Assembly (NCBI GenBank): GCA_009792885.1
Contig: WMCF01000007.1
Coordinates: forward strand, 11,773,546-11,837,545
From: Eremophila alpestris peregrina
Taxonomy: Eukaryota; Chordata; Aves; Passeriformes; Alaudidae
Direction: 5' to 3'
DNA length: 64,000 bases
The notes beneath the pieces are model-generated. The model made no database searches and had not been told where the DNA came from. It was given only the letters and a program-made list of their open reading frames with translations. Each line of letters begins with the position of its first letter. The stretch's first letter is position 1. Of this stretch, positions 1 to 12,030 are shown piece by piece. A program made the position numbers and the translations under genes.

Positions 1-3000
1 TGACAAAAAATGGAAGCGTACATGATCAGATCCTTCCCTAACTAGGTTTAATAAGTGAAGAGGCTTTACTACCCCTTGAAGATGTCGACTATTTTTGTGA
101 TTAGATTTTTGCTTTTTTATTCTGAATAAGTACTTCCTTTCTTCCCCCCTTTCTTTTTTGTTTGTTTTTAATAGACTATATAAAACCTTAAGATGAATCA
201 GCCTAGATAAAATCATTGTGAATGGATATTATTCACTGAATTCTATAGGCTATTAAAATAAGCTTGCTTAAAATATTGCTAAAAATTTAAAGTAAAAAGT
301 TACTAGGGAAAAAAACCCTCAATATCCAAAATCACATGCACAGAACCATAGACTCCAAAGATCTATTGGTTCCTTTCTTTTTTTTTAAGAATATGGAAAA
401 CATCTTCCATGCAACACAATATGGAACTTGCTAACTCATAACAAGCTTCTGAAGCACTAGCACATATGCCATATCTATCTTGTGCCTGTAACATTTTGTA
501 AACAACTGTGTTTGATGTTTGCTGTGGCTTCTTTGATCTTGTAAAATCCACCACAGAGATATGAATATGTTCAACAAAATCTGAGAATATTTCTTTTTTT
601 AGTTATGGCAGTCACATTGTATCATTAGAAATTTGTTTCCCCACTAATGATGCAACATTTCAAGTGATGCATTCTCGATATGGGACTCAAATTCCCTTAT
701 GGCAGATTTTGCAGTTCAGAGGTAAAATCAATAAATTCTCAAGGTATCATGAAATAGCTGTACAATGCAACTGCACACACAAAGAAAACAAACTGGAAGG
801 ATTATTTTAAATACAACTATAAAAAATCTTGATGATTTTCAGAAAAATCTATATCTGTTTCAGAACAATCTGCATTCTTTTTCTGTGAAAAATACACAGA
901 CAACACAGTGTATCTGCACTAAAACATCTGATAGCTTAAAATATTTCATACTGGGTTTTTTTACTCACATATGGTATGTCTTAACTGGCATCTCAGTCAG
1001 TAAAGGAATTTCCTTTATATAAGATGGTTTTCTAACCTAAATGTGTTAGGTTTTTGTTTTCCAAATGTTCACTACTGATATAAATGGTAACAGTAGCAAA
1101 GACATCTGGAAATTCACCTTTCTGTTATGCATAGGTTTGTACACGTAGATAATACTCTGAAGGTAGGAGGAAGCCTTCTGGCTGTTCAGCCTAACTGTGG
1201 AAATTATGCATGCTGCATGACCTCCCTCAGAAACCTTGAACTGAGCCTATAATCTCTGCAGGAGCTGGTGTTTCCCACAGCCTGCTGAGGAGCTGATAGG
1301 AGGCAACCAGGCAGGGGAAGTGAGGTTGGTGCAGTTAGAGGAAGACTATGGGAAGCAATTGGGATACTGCTCTTCCTGGGCTTATGGAAACATCAGGGTC
1401 TCTCTTGCAGGAATTGTAACTGGAATTCATGGGATGCTTGCTTTTTTCTGACTGAGCAAGGACTGTTAACACTGCATGTCTGTGCAGTACACTGCTCTAT
1501 TTAAGGGTGAAAACTAGAGAAATTTCAACGACAAGACACAATGTTATAAAGACATGGATAGTTTAGGTATATCTCAGCATAGTCTCCAAAGGGAAGCCTA
1601 ATTATTGATCTATATTTCTTAATTAATTTTCATTAATTCTTTCTATTTAGAAGATAGATTTGTACTTAAATACTCCACCAGTTTTCAGCAAATAGTACCA
1701 CATTTTCAGTCCTATCAAGCAGGAAAGTTTGCTCCAATCCTTCTTAGATTAAATTCTTGGGATGCATTTGAATGATTCCTTTAAAATATATGGTTTGTTG
1801 CAAATTGAACAGCTATGCTTCTCCATATTAAAGTTATGCTTGAGGCACCTTACCTAATTTTATTGCAATTGCCTATTGCTGAACAATGCTTTAAAAAAAA
1901 AAATAAGAAAAGAAAGGTTAGTGACAAAATTTTTCCATGTTTTTTTTCCAAAAAATGTGATGTGTTTGAACCTTCCCATTTGAGAATTGTCCAGATGCTT
2001 TGTCTAGTTTGAATGGTTTCCAATGCAATAAAACATTAGAAGCATTGATTTTATGTGAAGTAATTATTTAAAAAGAGTTCTATGTGATTCTTCCATGCAG
2101 TGAAGAATAGTTGGAAGTAAAAAATGGGGACATGAGTACTGACTGAAGAGTAACTCCCATCCCTAAGACAGAAATTTGTGAGAAATTAACAACATAATAA
2201 AGATAATGATTTTGAAATGAAACTCTAGTCTACAAGCTTATTTTATGTAGCATTGCATCAGAAATTTCCAGCAGAGTTTAGAAGATGTCTATTTTTCATC
2301 AGTACATTTATTTTTAAAATGAGAAACAACTAAACTTTTAAGTGGAATTCAAGCAGAATATGCCAGTGTTGGTCTGATGCTTTTAACTTTGGTTTAAATG
2401 CTCCTGATTTGAGGAATGGAAATAGATAGTAATGGTGAACAGGATTTTGATTAAGTCACTGGAGCTTTCAAGCTCACAAGAATACAGTTATAATTGAAAA
2501 AGTGGGTAAGATTCAAATGACATGAGAATCACAAATTCCTTCCTAAGGTCTGGTGAGCATCTTTAGACTTGGAGAAGAAAACCCCCACAATTTTTATTAT
2601 TCTTCAGGGAGATTTCACAAGACATAGCTTAACAGTAGTGTCTCAGTCCTCTTTCTGAATACAAAACTAGCTCCTTCTGATACAGTGACTTCCAGTAACG
2701 AGATGTTCCTAATGTTGCCTTTACATTAGCTGTTGTCAGCCTGAGATAACTTCATGAGGGGGAAGGATTACACTGAATAGAGATTGAATGCAATGGTGGG
2801 GTTAAGATTTAAAAATTTATGTGGAGGATAAGGTGGACCCACTTTCACTGAGAATTATTAAATTAAAGAAATACTAATTACAGAATGAGGTAAAGACACG
2901 GGTGATGGCAGCCAAGAGAGCTTAAAGTGGACATCAATCATGTAATGCTGAGTGCTCAGCTGTAAATATTTTGTTACCATTTACTGAATTGCAACGTGGG

Positions 3001-4139
3001 GGAAGCTATCTGTAATGAAGAAATTTCTCTGGTGAATAATTTCTAGATTTTACTAAGCAGTGTATTTATGCAATGGGGCTGCAAATGGCCTCTGGGAGCT
3101 CTTAGCAACCTTCGTACACATTCGTGCTCTCCTAAGGATGTCATCACCTTGGGCTGCTATCCAGCAATTTGTGTGAGAATAACTTTGTGCTCTATTGAAG
3201 CAAGGAACACTACAGAAACAGCAGAAATGCTTGGCAAAACTGTGCTGGAACATCCATCACAAAGGGTGAAAGCAATGAAAATTTGACATTTGCTAAATAG
3301 GTCTCCTCTTGTCTGAGTCAGAAAATCTGCCAACTGCCACAGCATATATGGCACAGAGACTTCAAATATATTAATTCTTTTAATTTATCACTAAGAATGG
3401 AGATACCTGCAAGTTTCTCCAAGAGAAATGGTTGTAGGAAAATGTTAAACCTTCTTCTATGGTTCAGCAGCAGCTTTGGGGATATGCTTTGATTTAACAA
3501 TAATCTAGCTCCATGCTTCCTAAATTGGTGATATCTAAACCTTACACACAAGCTTTTAATTATCTTGTGGAAATATTTCTTCAGACTGGTATTACACAAA
3601 AAAAAGGAGGTTTAGAAATGCATGAGAATATCTGGAAAAGCTTAGGCAACTTTCATAGTATCTGTGACTGACTTAAGAGCATTTAAAATAGCAAGAAATT
3701 TTAACTTTAATAAAATTATAATGCATTATATTTAACTTAACAAATGATATATGGTTTCTGTTAGTGTCATAAAAATAATTTTGCAGAATATTAATATTAT
3801 ATATAAGTAGATAAAATATTAAGCATGTTTCATTTTGAATGAAACAGTGTAAGATGAAGCTGCATGGACATCACATAACTTGTGAAATGTAAAAATTTAT
3901 TATTTCTCAAATCAAGTCACCCCCCACCCAATGCAAACAAGTGCCTATAAGGGACAATTACATGGAAACCCTTAAGATCCTCTCCAGGAACTCAACATGC
4001 TGAGGTGCCTTTCTAAAGTACTAACAGAGGCAGCATGGGGAATAAACACACTGAGTTAAAGGCCTGTGTGCAGTTGTAGGGCTATGGATATTTTGGGATC
4101 ACAAAGGTATTGTGGGATGACTCCCATGACCAGAGTGTT
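1..4139. other. intergenic or intronic unique DNA, no gene seen
   Basis: This AT-rich sequence has many homopolymer A and T runs and no recognisable repeat or gene. Open frames here reach at most 93 codons, lie on both strands and overlap each other around 3053-3599, which suggests chance. A somewhat GC-richer patch at about 1160-1440 has no frame of note and matches no repeat I know. A 63-codon frame at 363-554 (-) has an ordinary-looking composition but no usable splice acceptor or donor at its ends that I can point to. Confidence 0.6.
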
Positions 4140-5294
4140 GCAATTCGATAATCTCCTACAATGAAATGGCTTAACTGGTAAATGAGGGGAGAGCAATGGA
4201 TATTGACTACCTAGACTTCAGTAAGGCCTTTGACACTGTTTCTCGCAAACAAGCTCGTAAAGTACGGGCTGGATAAGGAGAGGGTGAGGTGATTGAAAAT
4301 GACCTGAATATCTGAGTCCAGAGAGTGGTGGCACAAAGACTAGCTGGAGGCCAGTGACTAGGGGTGTATCCAGGGCTCAGTGTTGGGTTCAGTTCTGTTT
4401 AATACTTTCATCACGGGCCTGCTGCTGGAATTAAAGCATGATAAGCCAGAGAGTCATGCTGCCAACCAGTGGGACACTGACAGGCTGGGAGAAACTGGCT
4501 GAAAGGAACCCCATGTGCTTCAGCCAGAAAAAGTGTGAAGTCCTGCAGCTGGTAGGAAACAATGCAAGGCACCAATAAATTCTGGAGGCCATGCAGCTGG
4601 GAATCAGCTTCACAGAAAAGATACTGGGGGTCCTGGTGAACAGCAGGCTTCACATCATCCAGCAATGTACCCTTACCACAAAAAAGGTGGTAAGAAAATA
4701 CCTTGGGTGGCATTAAAAAAAGAGTTGTCAGCAGGTTGAGAGTGGTGATCCTTCCTTCCCCTCTACTGGGCACTAGTGAGGCCACACCTAGAGGTCTGTA
4801 TTCAATTCGTGGCTTACCAGTACAAGAGAGACATGGACATACTGGAAAGAATCCAAGAAAAAGCCATGAAAAGCGACAAAAAGGCTGGATCATCCTTCTT
4901 ATGAGGAAAGACTGAGAGAGCTGGAACAGTTTAGACTGGTGAAGTGAAGCCTCAGAGAGGAACTTAGTGTTATACATAGATGATCTGAGGAGGATGCAAA
5001 GAGGACAAAGCTAAGCTCTTTTCAGTGCTGCCCATTGACAGGACAACAGGCAATGGACACTAATTACAATACACAGGATGTTCTCACTGAACATCAGGAA
5101 GAACTTTTTTTACTCAGAGCATGACTGAGCACTTGCACAGCTGCCCAGCAGCTTGTGAAGTCTCAGACCTGGGAGAGCATCAAAAGCCACCTGAACACAG
5201 GCAATCATACCTATGTGGTCCTGCTTGAGAAAAGGGTTTTGACCAGGTAGACCCTTCAGATCTCCTAACTTCAGCCAGTGCGTGATTCTGTGAC
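4140..5294 (+). mobile_element. CR1 LINE, 5'-truncated, ORF2 3' part plus 3' UTR, inactive
   Basis: CR1 is the main non-LTR retrotransposon of birds; its ORF2 encodes an endonuclease and a reverse transcriptase. This copy begins inside the reverse transcriptase. Motif A is readable near 4208-4240 as the peptide LDFSKAFDTVS, and the downstream sequence follows CR1 order to the 3' end, where GTGATTCTGTGAC at about 5282-5294 is the degraded tail. The frame is broken by many stops and indels. Between about 4415 and 4450 the text jumps from the segment after motif B to the segment after motif C, so the FADD catalytic block is missing, which implies an internal deletion of several tens of bases. 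Short frames within it at 4411-4977 (-) and 4703-4915 (+) are shadows of the element. Identification is confident; the subfamily is not assigned. Confidence 0.9.
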
Positions 5295-5650
5295 AATATT
5301 GTGTCATCACAATTTCTATGATAGTGTATCAGTTTTATGAGAGTAGACTATCTGAAAATAAAATGGGATCATTCAAATAGATTTTAATGAACCAGTGATT
5401 GAGATGATTATAAATAGCATACTGGGAAGTAAAGCATTTTTTCTGTAAATGAGGTCTCTGAGGAATTTTGATGTTGCTCAGACGGATTTTTTGTGTGCAT
5501 CATAAACACTCAAGTTCCAGTTTGTAAGAAACTAATGGAGTTGTGTATTAAAAACTGTTTAACACATGGCTTGTTCTTTAGATCATGAAGGATACAGTAT
5601 TTTGTCTACTATTGTATTAATTTTTTATTGCTTGGTATGGTAGTTGAGAC
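5295..5650. other. short unique spacer
   Basis: AT-rich sequence lies between the CR1 copy and the LTR-like block. I see no gene, repeat or RNA in it. Confidence 0.5.
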
Positions 5651-6210
5651 TGTTAAAACACACAAAATGCTTCATTAAAAACTTCTAGGGGCTCCAAGTA
5701 TCAGGACTTCATCGTCTATCAGTCTTTCACACTTATCAGAAGGTTTCACACACCAACACCTTGTTATTTAACAGCCCCTATCTTATTTCCCAAAGGCATC
5801 TCCAAGCAGCTCTCAGGGTCCGGCCATTTATGCCAGCAGCTGTCAGTCAGTTATCCTTCTTCTCCCTTCCTTCTCACAGCACCAGCTCACTCCAGCCTGT
5901 CCCCAACCCAGCCACTTGTCCCTCTCAGTCCCTGGTACAAAGCCTTACCTTATCCGTCCCTTGCACCACCTCCTGGTGCTAGGTCTTCACAGCACAGTAG
6001 CAAGCTCCATATGGCTCCGACTGAGCTGCAACTACAACCAAACCTCTCCCAGCCAGCTCCCTCTTTATTACACCCATAGCTGGGAGAGCAAGGCTGTTCC
6101 CACTCTAGGATAATTAACACAGCTGCATCAGAGGCAAGATTACCTTTAGTACCAACTCTCTCTGTTTCCCCACACTATCTTTAGCTATCTTGCCACAGTT
6201 TGGTGTGACA
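5651..6210 (-). mobile_element. candidate solo LTR or ERV 5' end, promoter-like, minus strand
   Basis: This GC-richer block stands out from its AT-rich flanks. Read on the minus strand it begins TGTCACACC at 6210 and could end at CA at 5651, giving about 560 bp with the TG...CA ends of an LTR. About 135 bases from the start it has a TATA-like TAATAAAG (complement of 6061-6075) just after a GGGAACAGC and AGCTATGGG context, which resembles the core promoter of bird ERV LTRs as I remember them. Further along, minus-strand GGATAAGGTAAGG near 5950 looks like a 5' splice donor. No matching target-site duplication was found at the proposed ends, so the boundaries are approximate. The ORFs at 5761-5982 and 5916-6113 (+) run antisense to this reading and are probably not real. 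Confidence 0.5.
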
Positions 6211-9200
6211 AAACCCCTTACAAAATATATTCAATTGCTCTCTCTTTATCTAGCAGGTACTAAAAGAAAAAGAATTAGTCTTTCAGACTCACTGTAGGTA
6301 GTTAAACCTCTGTTCATCATAGACATTCACTCAAACTCTGCAGTTCTTGTATTGTAATGATATTCTCTTTTAAAATGCTTTGATATGCAGAGAAATACTT
6401 GACTACTGCCATCTGAGCTACTATCCACTGACGTGCTCAAACTCTGAAGGGTTTCTTATTTATGCTGGGACCACTTTTTATCTCTCTGACAGCATGAAGT
6501 GGGCACATCATATTTATATTCATTTTCAGGCTTCTTATCACTGCCAAGTTGTTGAAAAGTTCCCTTAGTTTTGATCCACTCAAAAGTCCTGCCAGGCATA
6601 AAAAATACTAAATGGGAATCAGTCACAGTGCAGATACCACCCTTTAATATTGGGCTGAATTTTGAGAAAAAGTATTGCAAGTCCAAGTGGATTTCCTCAT
6701 AAACCACCTTACATGAGGAAGGAAGTACATATATTGTGATAGCAAGTTTGGGTGGGTGCTGTACAATATAGTCTTGAGGGGTTTGTTTTACATTTGAAGC
6801 TTTATTCTCTGTGAAATTCCTAAAAGAATACTGAAGCAAAATTGGTGAACATTGAACTAGGCAGGCAGGACAGGCTTGAAACCTTGCATATTTTGTCTAG
6901 AATGATATGGCTATATTAGTTTGGTCTTTTACAAATATTTTTTTAAATACTTGCTATTAGAAAAATTTTCCCTGGGGATATTATCTTCTTTAAAATCTGA
7001 GTTTCAATTGGACAGAACAGTAGGGCTGAGGCTTGTGAATAAACCATATAAACGTGCATAGCTCTAATGGCATAAACAGGGAAGAGTGTCTGAATTCTTG
7101 AAGACAATTTGGTATGATGTAAAACATATTTTATATTCCCCAAGTTGGAACAAGATCTACATTTCAAATCAGGAAAAGCAGGCTTAGTTAGAAAAAATTG
7201 TAGCACAATGAACTTTCACAGCAATTAAAAGTTGCACATTAATAAACAAATTTGGATGTAAGGAATCTAATTTTCAGAATAAGTTAATTCATTAAAACAG
7301 AAGGGGTAGGAGATAAAAAAAGAAGATTGTTATATCATTTAATAAGTATTTAAACTAACTTGGATGCTTGTCTCAGCAATAAAATGAAAATGCTCCAAAA
7401 AGGAAAAAAAACACCCCAAACCAAAAAAACCCACCCCAAAACCACCATATGATTTTTTCCTAGATATTCCCAGATATATTAATTTATAGGTGTTGGTATT
7501 CCCATTCCTAATGAAATTTCAGCTTGTGCAAACATTCTGGTATTGCTAGACTTTTTCATCTGCTTTTTATTATCTGTTGAGATATATCAAATTTCTGCTT
7601 CAAAACAAATATACTTTATGCTTTCTCCATAACTCTCTTCAGCATGTAGAAGAAATACATGTGAATGATTGATTATTTGAGGATCAAATATGTGTCCCAT
7701 TGTATGATTTCTAACCAGTTTTTAAGAGACTGAGTGCTTTTTGATGTTTGTGTTACTTAGAGCTCTGGGCAGCGCCCATCACTGTTGTTCACAAGATGGA
7801 TGGTTGTAACTGCTATTATGTCTGCTGTGTGCAGTTTCAGAGAGCCACTAATATAAATGTTGTATGGTTTATTGCTTCATGGAAAAATGAGCCTCTTAAT
7901 GCAGCATGGCTCTGGTTATTCTTCATTACCTGAAATACTGTGGAAGAGCTTGTATGTCTAATGAGAATTATAGATTCAGTGCAGAGTGTACAAAATATAA
8001 TTATCACTGTTTCCAGACTTAAAAGGATCTTATTCATCATGTGCAAAAATATTCAAGGAACATTAAGAAACTTTATTCCTACTAATTACACTGACTGCAT
8101 AGAAAAATGCATAATTAATGAAGGAAACTTAAATCTTATTTCCATAGGTCTTTTTTGAACCATTTGTTTGACAGTGAATGAACATGAAGCTCGGTGTGAC
8201 AGAACCTTGTAGCTATATACAACTATTGTCTATATTCCTCCTTCTGTTTCTGTCTATAGCCGTGTAAAATGGATGGGAACAAATGCCACTTTGTCTTCAA
8301 TTTTGCAGTAATGTGGTAAGTGAAGACTGAGATCATAATTCTAAATGTATAGAGACTGCGGGACGTTAGAAAAAATCATATAATATTTTGTCTACCATTT
8401 AAGTGGAGTGCTTGGTGTTTAAACCTGTCTTTTCCACTAGAAAACTGAATTCATTCAGAAATATGACTGTCTATATTTATGCATGTGCCTTAAAACATGA
8501 CCACTTCTCAGATGAGAGTAAGTAACAGATACTTATCATGTTCTAGAGTTATAGTTAGCATTATGGCCCCATCATAAGTTTTTTAGGAAAAATCCAAAGG
8601 ACTTATATTTTCATAATAAAATGGTACAAGTAAAAAATGGAAAAAATCTCATAGATGTTAAGAGAGTATTTTGTTAAATATGTTTTTGTTTTAATTATGT
8701 GCCAATCTTGTATTGAATGTGACACAAATTTCCATGTATTCAATCATGGGCAGCAGATTTTCAGAAACACTATAACAAAAAGACCTTAAAATGTTTAGGT
8801 GGGTTTCATAGTTCAGTGTTAAAGTGCCCTTCTTTTCACTTAGGTTAAACTCAGTCTTTAAGATATATTCTCTGAATCTGTTGGAGCTAATCTCTGAAAT
8901 TAAAAGCTGTGTAACCATTATATAATGCCAGAATGTGTAACTGTGTTGTTAACACCCAGAGAAGTTGACTGAGATTAACTTCCAACTTTGCTTCCTTGCT
9001 ACAGCAAAAGTGTCAGGAGCAGGAGGAACTTTACTGCATGATCTTCAGTGACTAAGTTTCTCATAGATTTAAAGATAATTGTCCTGTGATTTATATGAAA
9101 GAGCTAGGCAAACAGAATAAAAATGCCTTTACATGGAGGGACTCTAGTAAATGAGAGAGAAGGAAGATTTTCTGCCCATTAGCTAAGGGAACCCAATACC

Positions 9201-11849
9201 TGGGACAGGAAAAGACCAGATGCCAGTCTAAAAATTATTAATATAAAAATTGATAGAGTAATTAATATAATAATGACAGCAACAATAATAAAGCTTAACT
9301 CTTATAACACATATGAATATTTATATTTAAACTAGAGATAAAACTGAGCTCTATCTTTCATTCATCATTTACTATAAAGAGTGAAATGGCTACTGATTTT
9401 ATTGCCATACTTCCTCCTGTCTCTTGGCATATGATCAGTGAATTATTCCATGGAATGATGAATAGCTTATTGGCAAGGTTATTGCGAGACCTGCTCAGAA
9501 TATTCTTTAACATGGTAATTGATTTGCTGTCCATGTAGACAAGTTCTATATGCCTCCAACATCATGCATCAGCTGCCTCACTACAGAGACAAAAATTAGG
9601 TGACACATGGGAGTTGAAATCCTCTTCTAATTCAGTCATCACATGTTAAAATACATATTAAGAAGAGTATGAATTTTAAGGAACTGAAAAAAAATAAATA
9701 TAACTGTGCTGAACCAGGGAATTTTGTGTGAATATGCTTTGAAGCTCTTCTTTCCTCAGATATGCAGTACACAGTACAGATTTAAGAAAAACCTTGTGAT
9801 CCATTACAGTCTGTCAGTAACCTCAATAATATGGTTACAGATCTTTTGTCCTTCAAGGCATTAAGGTCAAAATTTCATGGGTGCTATAAAAAGGCAACTT
9901 TTTTTCTGTATTTTGTCTTTATAACTTTAGCTAGAATTAAGCTATTTTTTAAGAAGGAAAAAAGACTCTGAGGCCAAAATAATATTGAATATGGTGGAGC
10001 TAAGAATGCTCTGCATTAACCTTATTGAAGCCAGTAAATTTACTTCTACATTTCCCAGGTAAGAAACAGAACTACTACAACAGAAGAGATTAACGGAGGT
10101 GATTGCATTATTTTTAAATGGATGTAGGGTTTATACCAAAATTAATAGAGGAGTGCTGAATCACTGAAATAACATAGCATTTCTTTCTATTCTGATTAAT
10201 GAATCATACAAGCATGTGTACCTGTCTAGGTTTTCAAAATCAACAGCAGAAGAGTAACCAAGGGTGTACTTGGGGAGGGAGAGGGAGTGACAAAACAAAA
10301 CCTTAGAGGTTTGTTTCTCAGATCTATTCATTTATCCCTAATTACCACAGAACCCTGTTCACTGCTGTTGCTGATGCTTGCATCACAAAGCGCTATAGAA
10401 GACATTTATATAACAGCCTAATAAATGAGAATTTCGAAGTGAAATTGGCTCTTTTTTCCCTCCTGTAAGCAGAAAAAAAATGCAAATTCAGATGACAAAT
10501 CTATAGAATGAAGTCACTTTACAGATGTGGTAAATCAAATTAAGAGCGCTTTTATAATATTGAGCAAATGGCAGCTGTACAAAATTACTCATTTGTAAGC
10601 CTCATCTATAACAGTTAATTTTGCTGACTTCAAGTACTTAATTTACATTTGTTAAACTAGCTAAATAATGTAGGAGGCGGTACGAATGGTATGTTTGTTC
10701 ATAGCAGAATTTATTGTGTAGCTTAGGATACAAGTGTTTTGCCTACTTCATCATTTCCTTCTTTTCTTGACAGCTTTAATCAATGAAATGGAATTTCTAA
10801 AAGGTATTTTTAAGACTTATTTTAGAGCTGGAATCTACTTTCTAAGGGACAATTAGATTGTGGTAAAAATATCTCAATGTAGAGCACAAAAGTTAGTAGG
10901 AAGTTCAAGGCTATCTTAACTCTTTCACTTTCTGATACCTCAGAAAGGGTGTCAGCTTCTTGACCCTATCTCTTTATTTGGAGCTTGCCTCATAGAATTA
11001 AAAAGTTTCACAACACCATTACTGTTTTTATGGCTGATGCTGAAACTGGGAGGACACGTAGTCTTTCTGGTTCTTTTTTCTAATGATGCCAGCATATATT
11101 AATAATGTAGGAGGATATATGTCATGGTTAGTTTTGGACTGTGCAGGAAGCCAACCATATAGTTAGCAGGTAAGCTTCTCCTCCATTAGATTAAAATTAC
11201 TTTTGTTGCCAGCGTCTGCTGGGAACACTCAGATGCTAACATTTTATTGACCTCAGTGAAAAAGGAAATGGTTTTTCTGATGTGCTATTAGGCCTGGTTT
11301 TTAGGATTGGTTGGAGTGCATAAAATGAAGAAAACTGCATTAAAAAAAATAGTGCTCTTAATGTATAAACACAAACTCCTGTCAGAGATTTTTCTCTGCA
11401 AGAAGTTTTCCAGCAAAAATACAGAGATTTAGTTATTGCTTGGCAGAGGGGAAAATAAAGGCATCCACTGAAGACAAATTACCTTGACATATTTTGGGTA
11501 ATGGCATGAGATAGTTACCACTTTTTTGAGGTCACTTTTGTAAATTGATTTCCAGAACATTTTATATAAGAACACAGAAATACCCAGGGGTATTTTATGA
11601 AGTTAGTAGATCTCAGTGCTTCTGTTTCCAAAGTGGTTTTTCATTCTTTCCCTAATTCCTAATAATTTACTTCCTCAGTGACTGCCACCAAGCACTAAGT
11701 TGCTGTGTGACCATGCTACTGCCACAGCTTCAAGATTACTCATAAAGGGTGACCTCAGAAACCATGATGATGTGTGATGTTAGTGTTATTTTTACTCATG
11801 TGTAACACTTGTCTTGTTTCAGATTTCATCAGCCATCTTAATTTCTTTG
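6211..11849. other. unique AT-rich DNA, no gene seen
   Basis: No repeat is recognised apart from an A/C-rich tract at 7396-7446. The longest open frame (6456-6839, -, 127 codons) has no recognisable domain, no bird-gene codon bias and many lysine, phenylalanine and isoleucine codons typical of AT-rich chance frames. The stretch 10420-10680 contains an octamer ATGCAAAT, a CAGCTG E-box and several TAATT cores and reads like possible conserved noncoding sequence, but I cannot test conservation. Confidence 0.55.
7396..7446. repeat. A/C-rich low-complexity tract
   Basis: A run made almost only of A and C, with AAACACCCC and CCCACCCC blocks, separates ordinary sequence. It resembles the A/C-rich tract at 30838-30908. 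No coding or RNA role is evident. Confidence 0.7.
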
Positions 11850-12030
11850 ATGAAATGGCTGTCAGGGATTGGAACAGGCTGGCCAGGGAAGTGGTGGAGT
11901 CCCCTCCCCTGGGGTTATATAAAAGATGTAGAGTTGTGGCCCTTACAGATGTGGTTTAGTGGTGGGTTTAGTTATGCCAGGTTCATGGCTGGACTTGATG
12001 ATCTTTTCCAACCTGAATTATTCTATAATC
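11850..12030 (+). mobile_element. CR1 LINE 3' end fragment
   Basis: The segment starts with the typical GATTGGAACAGGCTGGCC and runs through GGACTTGATGATC and TTTTCCAACCTGAATTATTC, the conserved last 180 bp or so of CR1. It ends at a degraded version of the ATTCTATGATTC tail near 12021-12030. The end of ORF2 should lie here, but no usable frame survives. The overlapping 119-codon frame at 11814-12173 extends past both ends of the repeat and is a chance frame. Confidence 0.92.

Noticed and set aside
363..554. 63-codon minus-strand frame with a protein-like composition
   Set aside because: No recognisable homologue and no good splice sites at either end; length is within the chance range.
4411..4977. 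188-codon minus-strand frame, longest in the window
   Set aside because: It runs antisense through the CR1 reverse-transcriptase region and is a shadow of that repeat.
6456..6839. 127-codon minus-strand frame as a gene
   Set aside because: No domain, no start context or splice signals, and composition typical of AT-rich chance frames.
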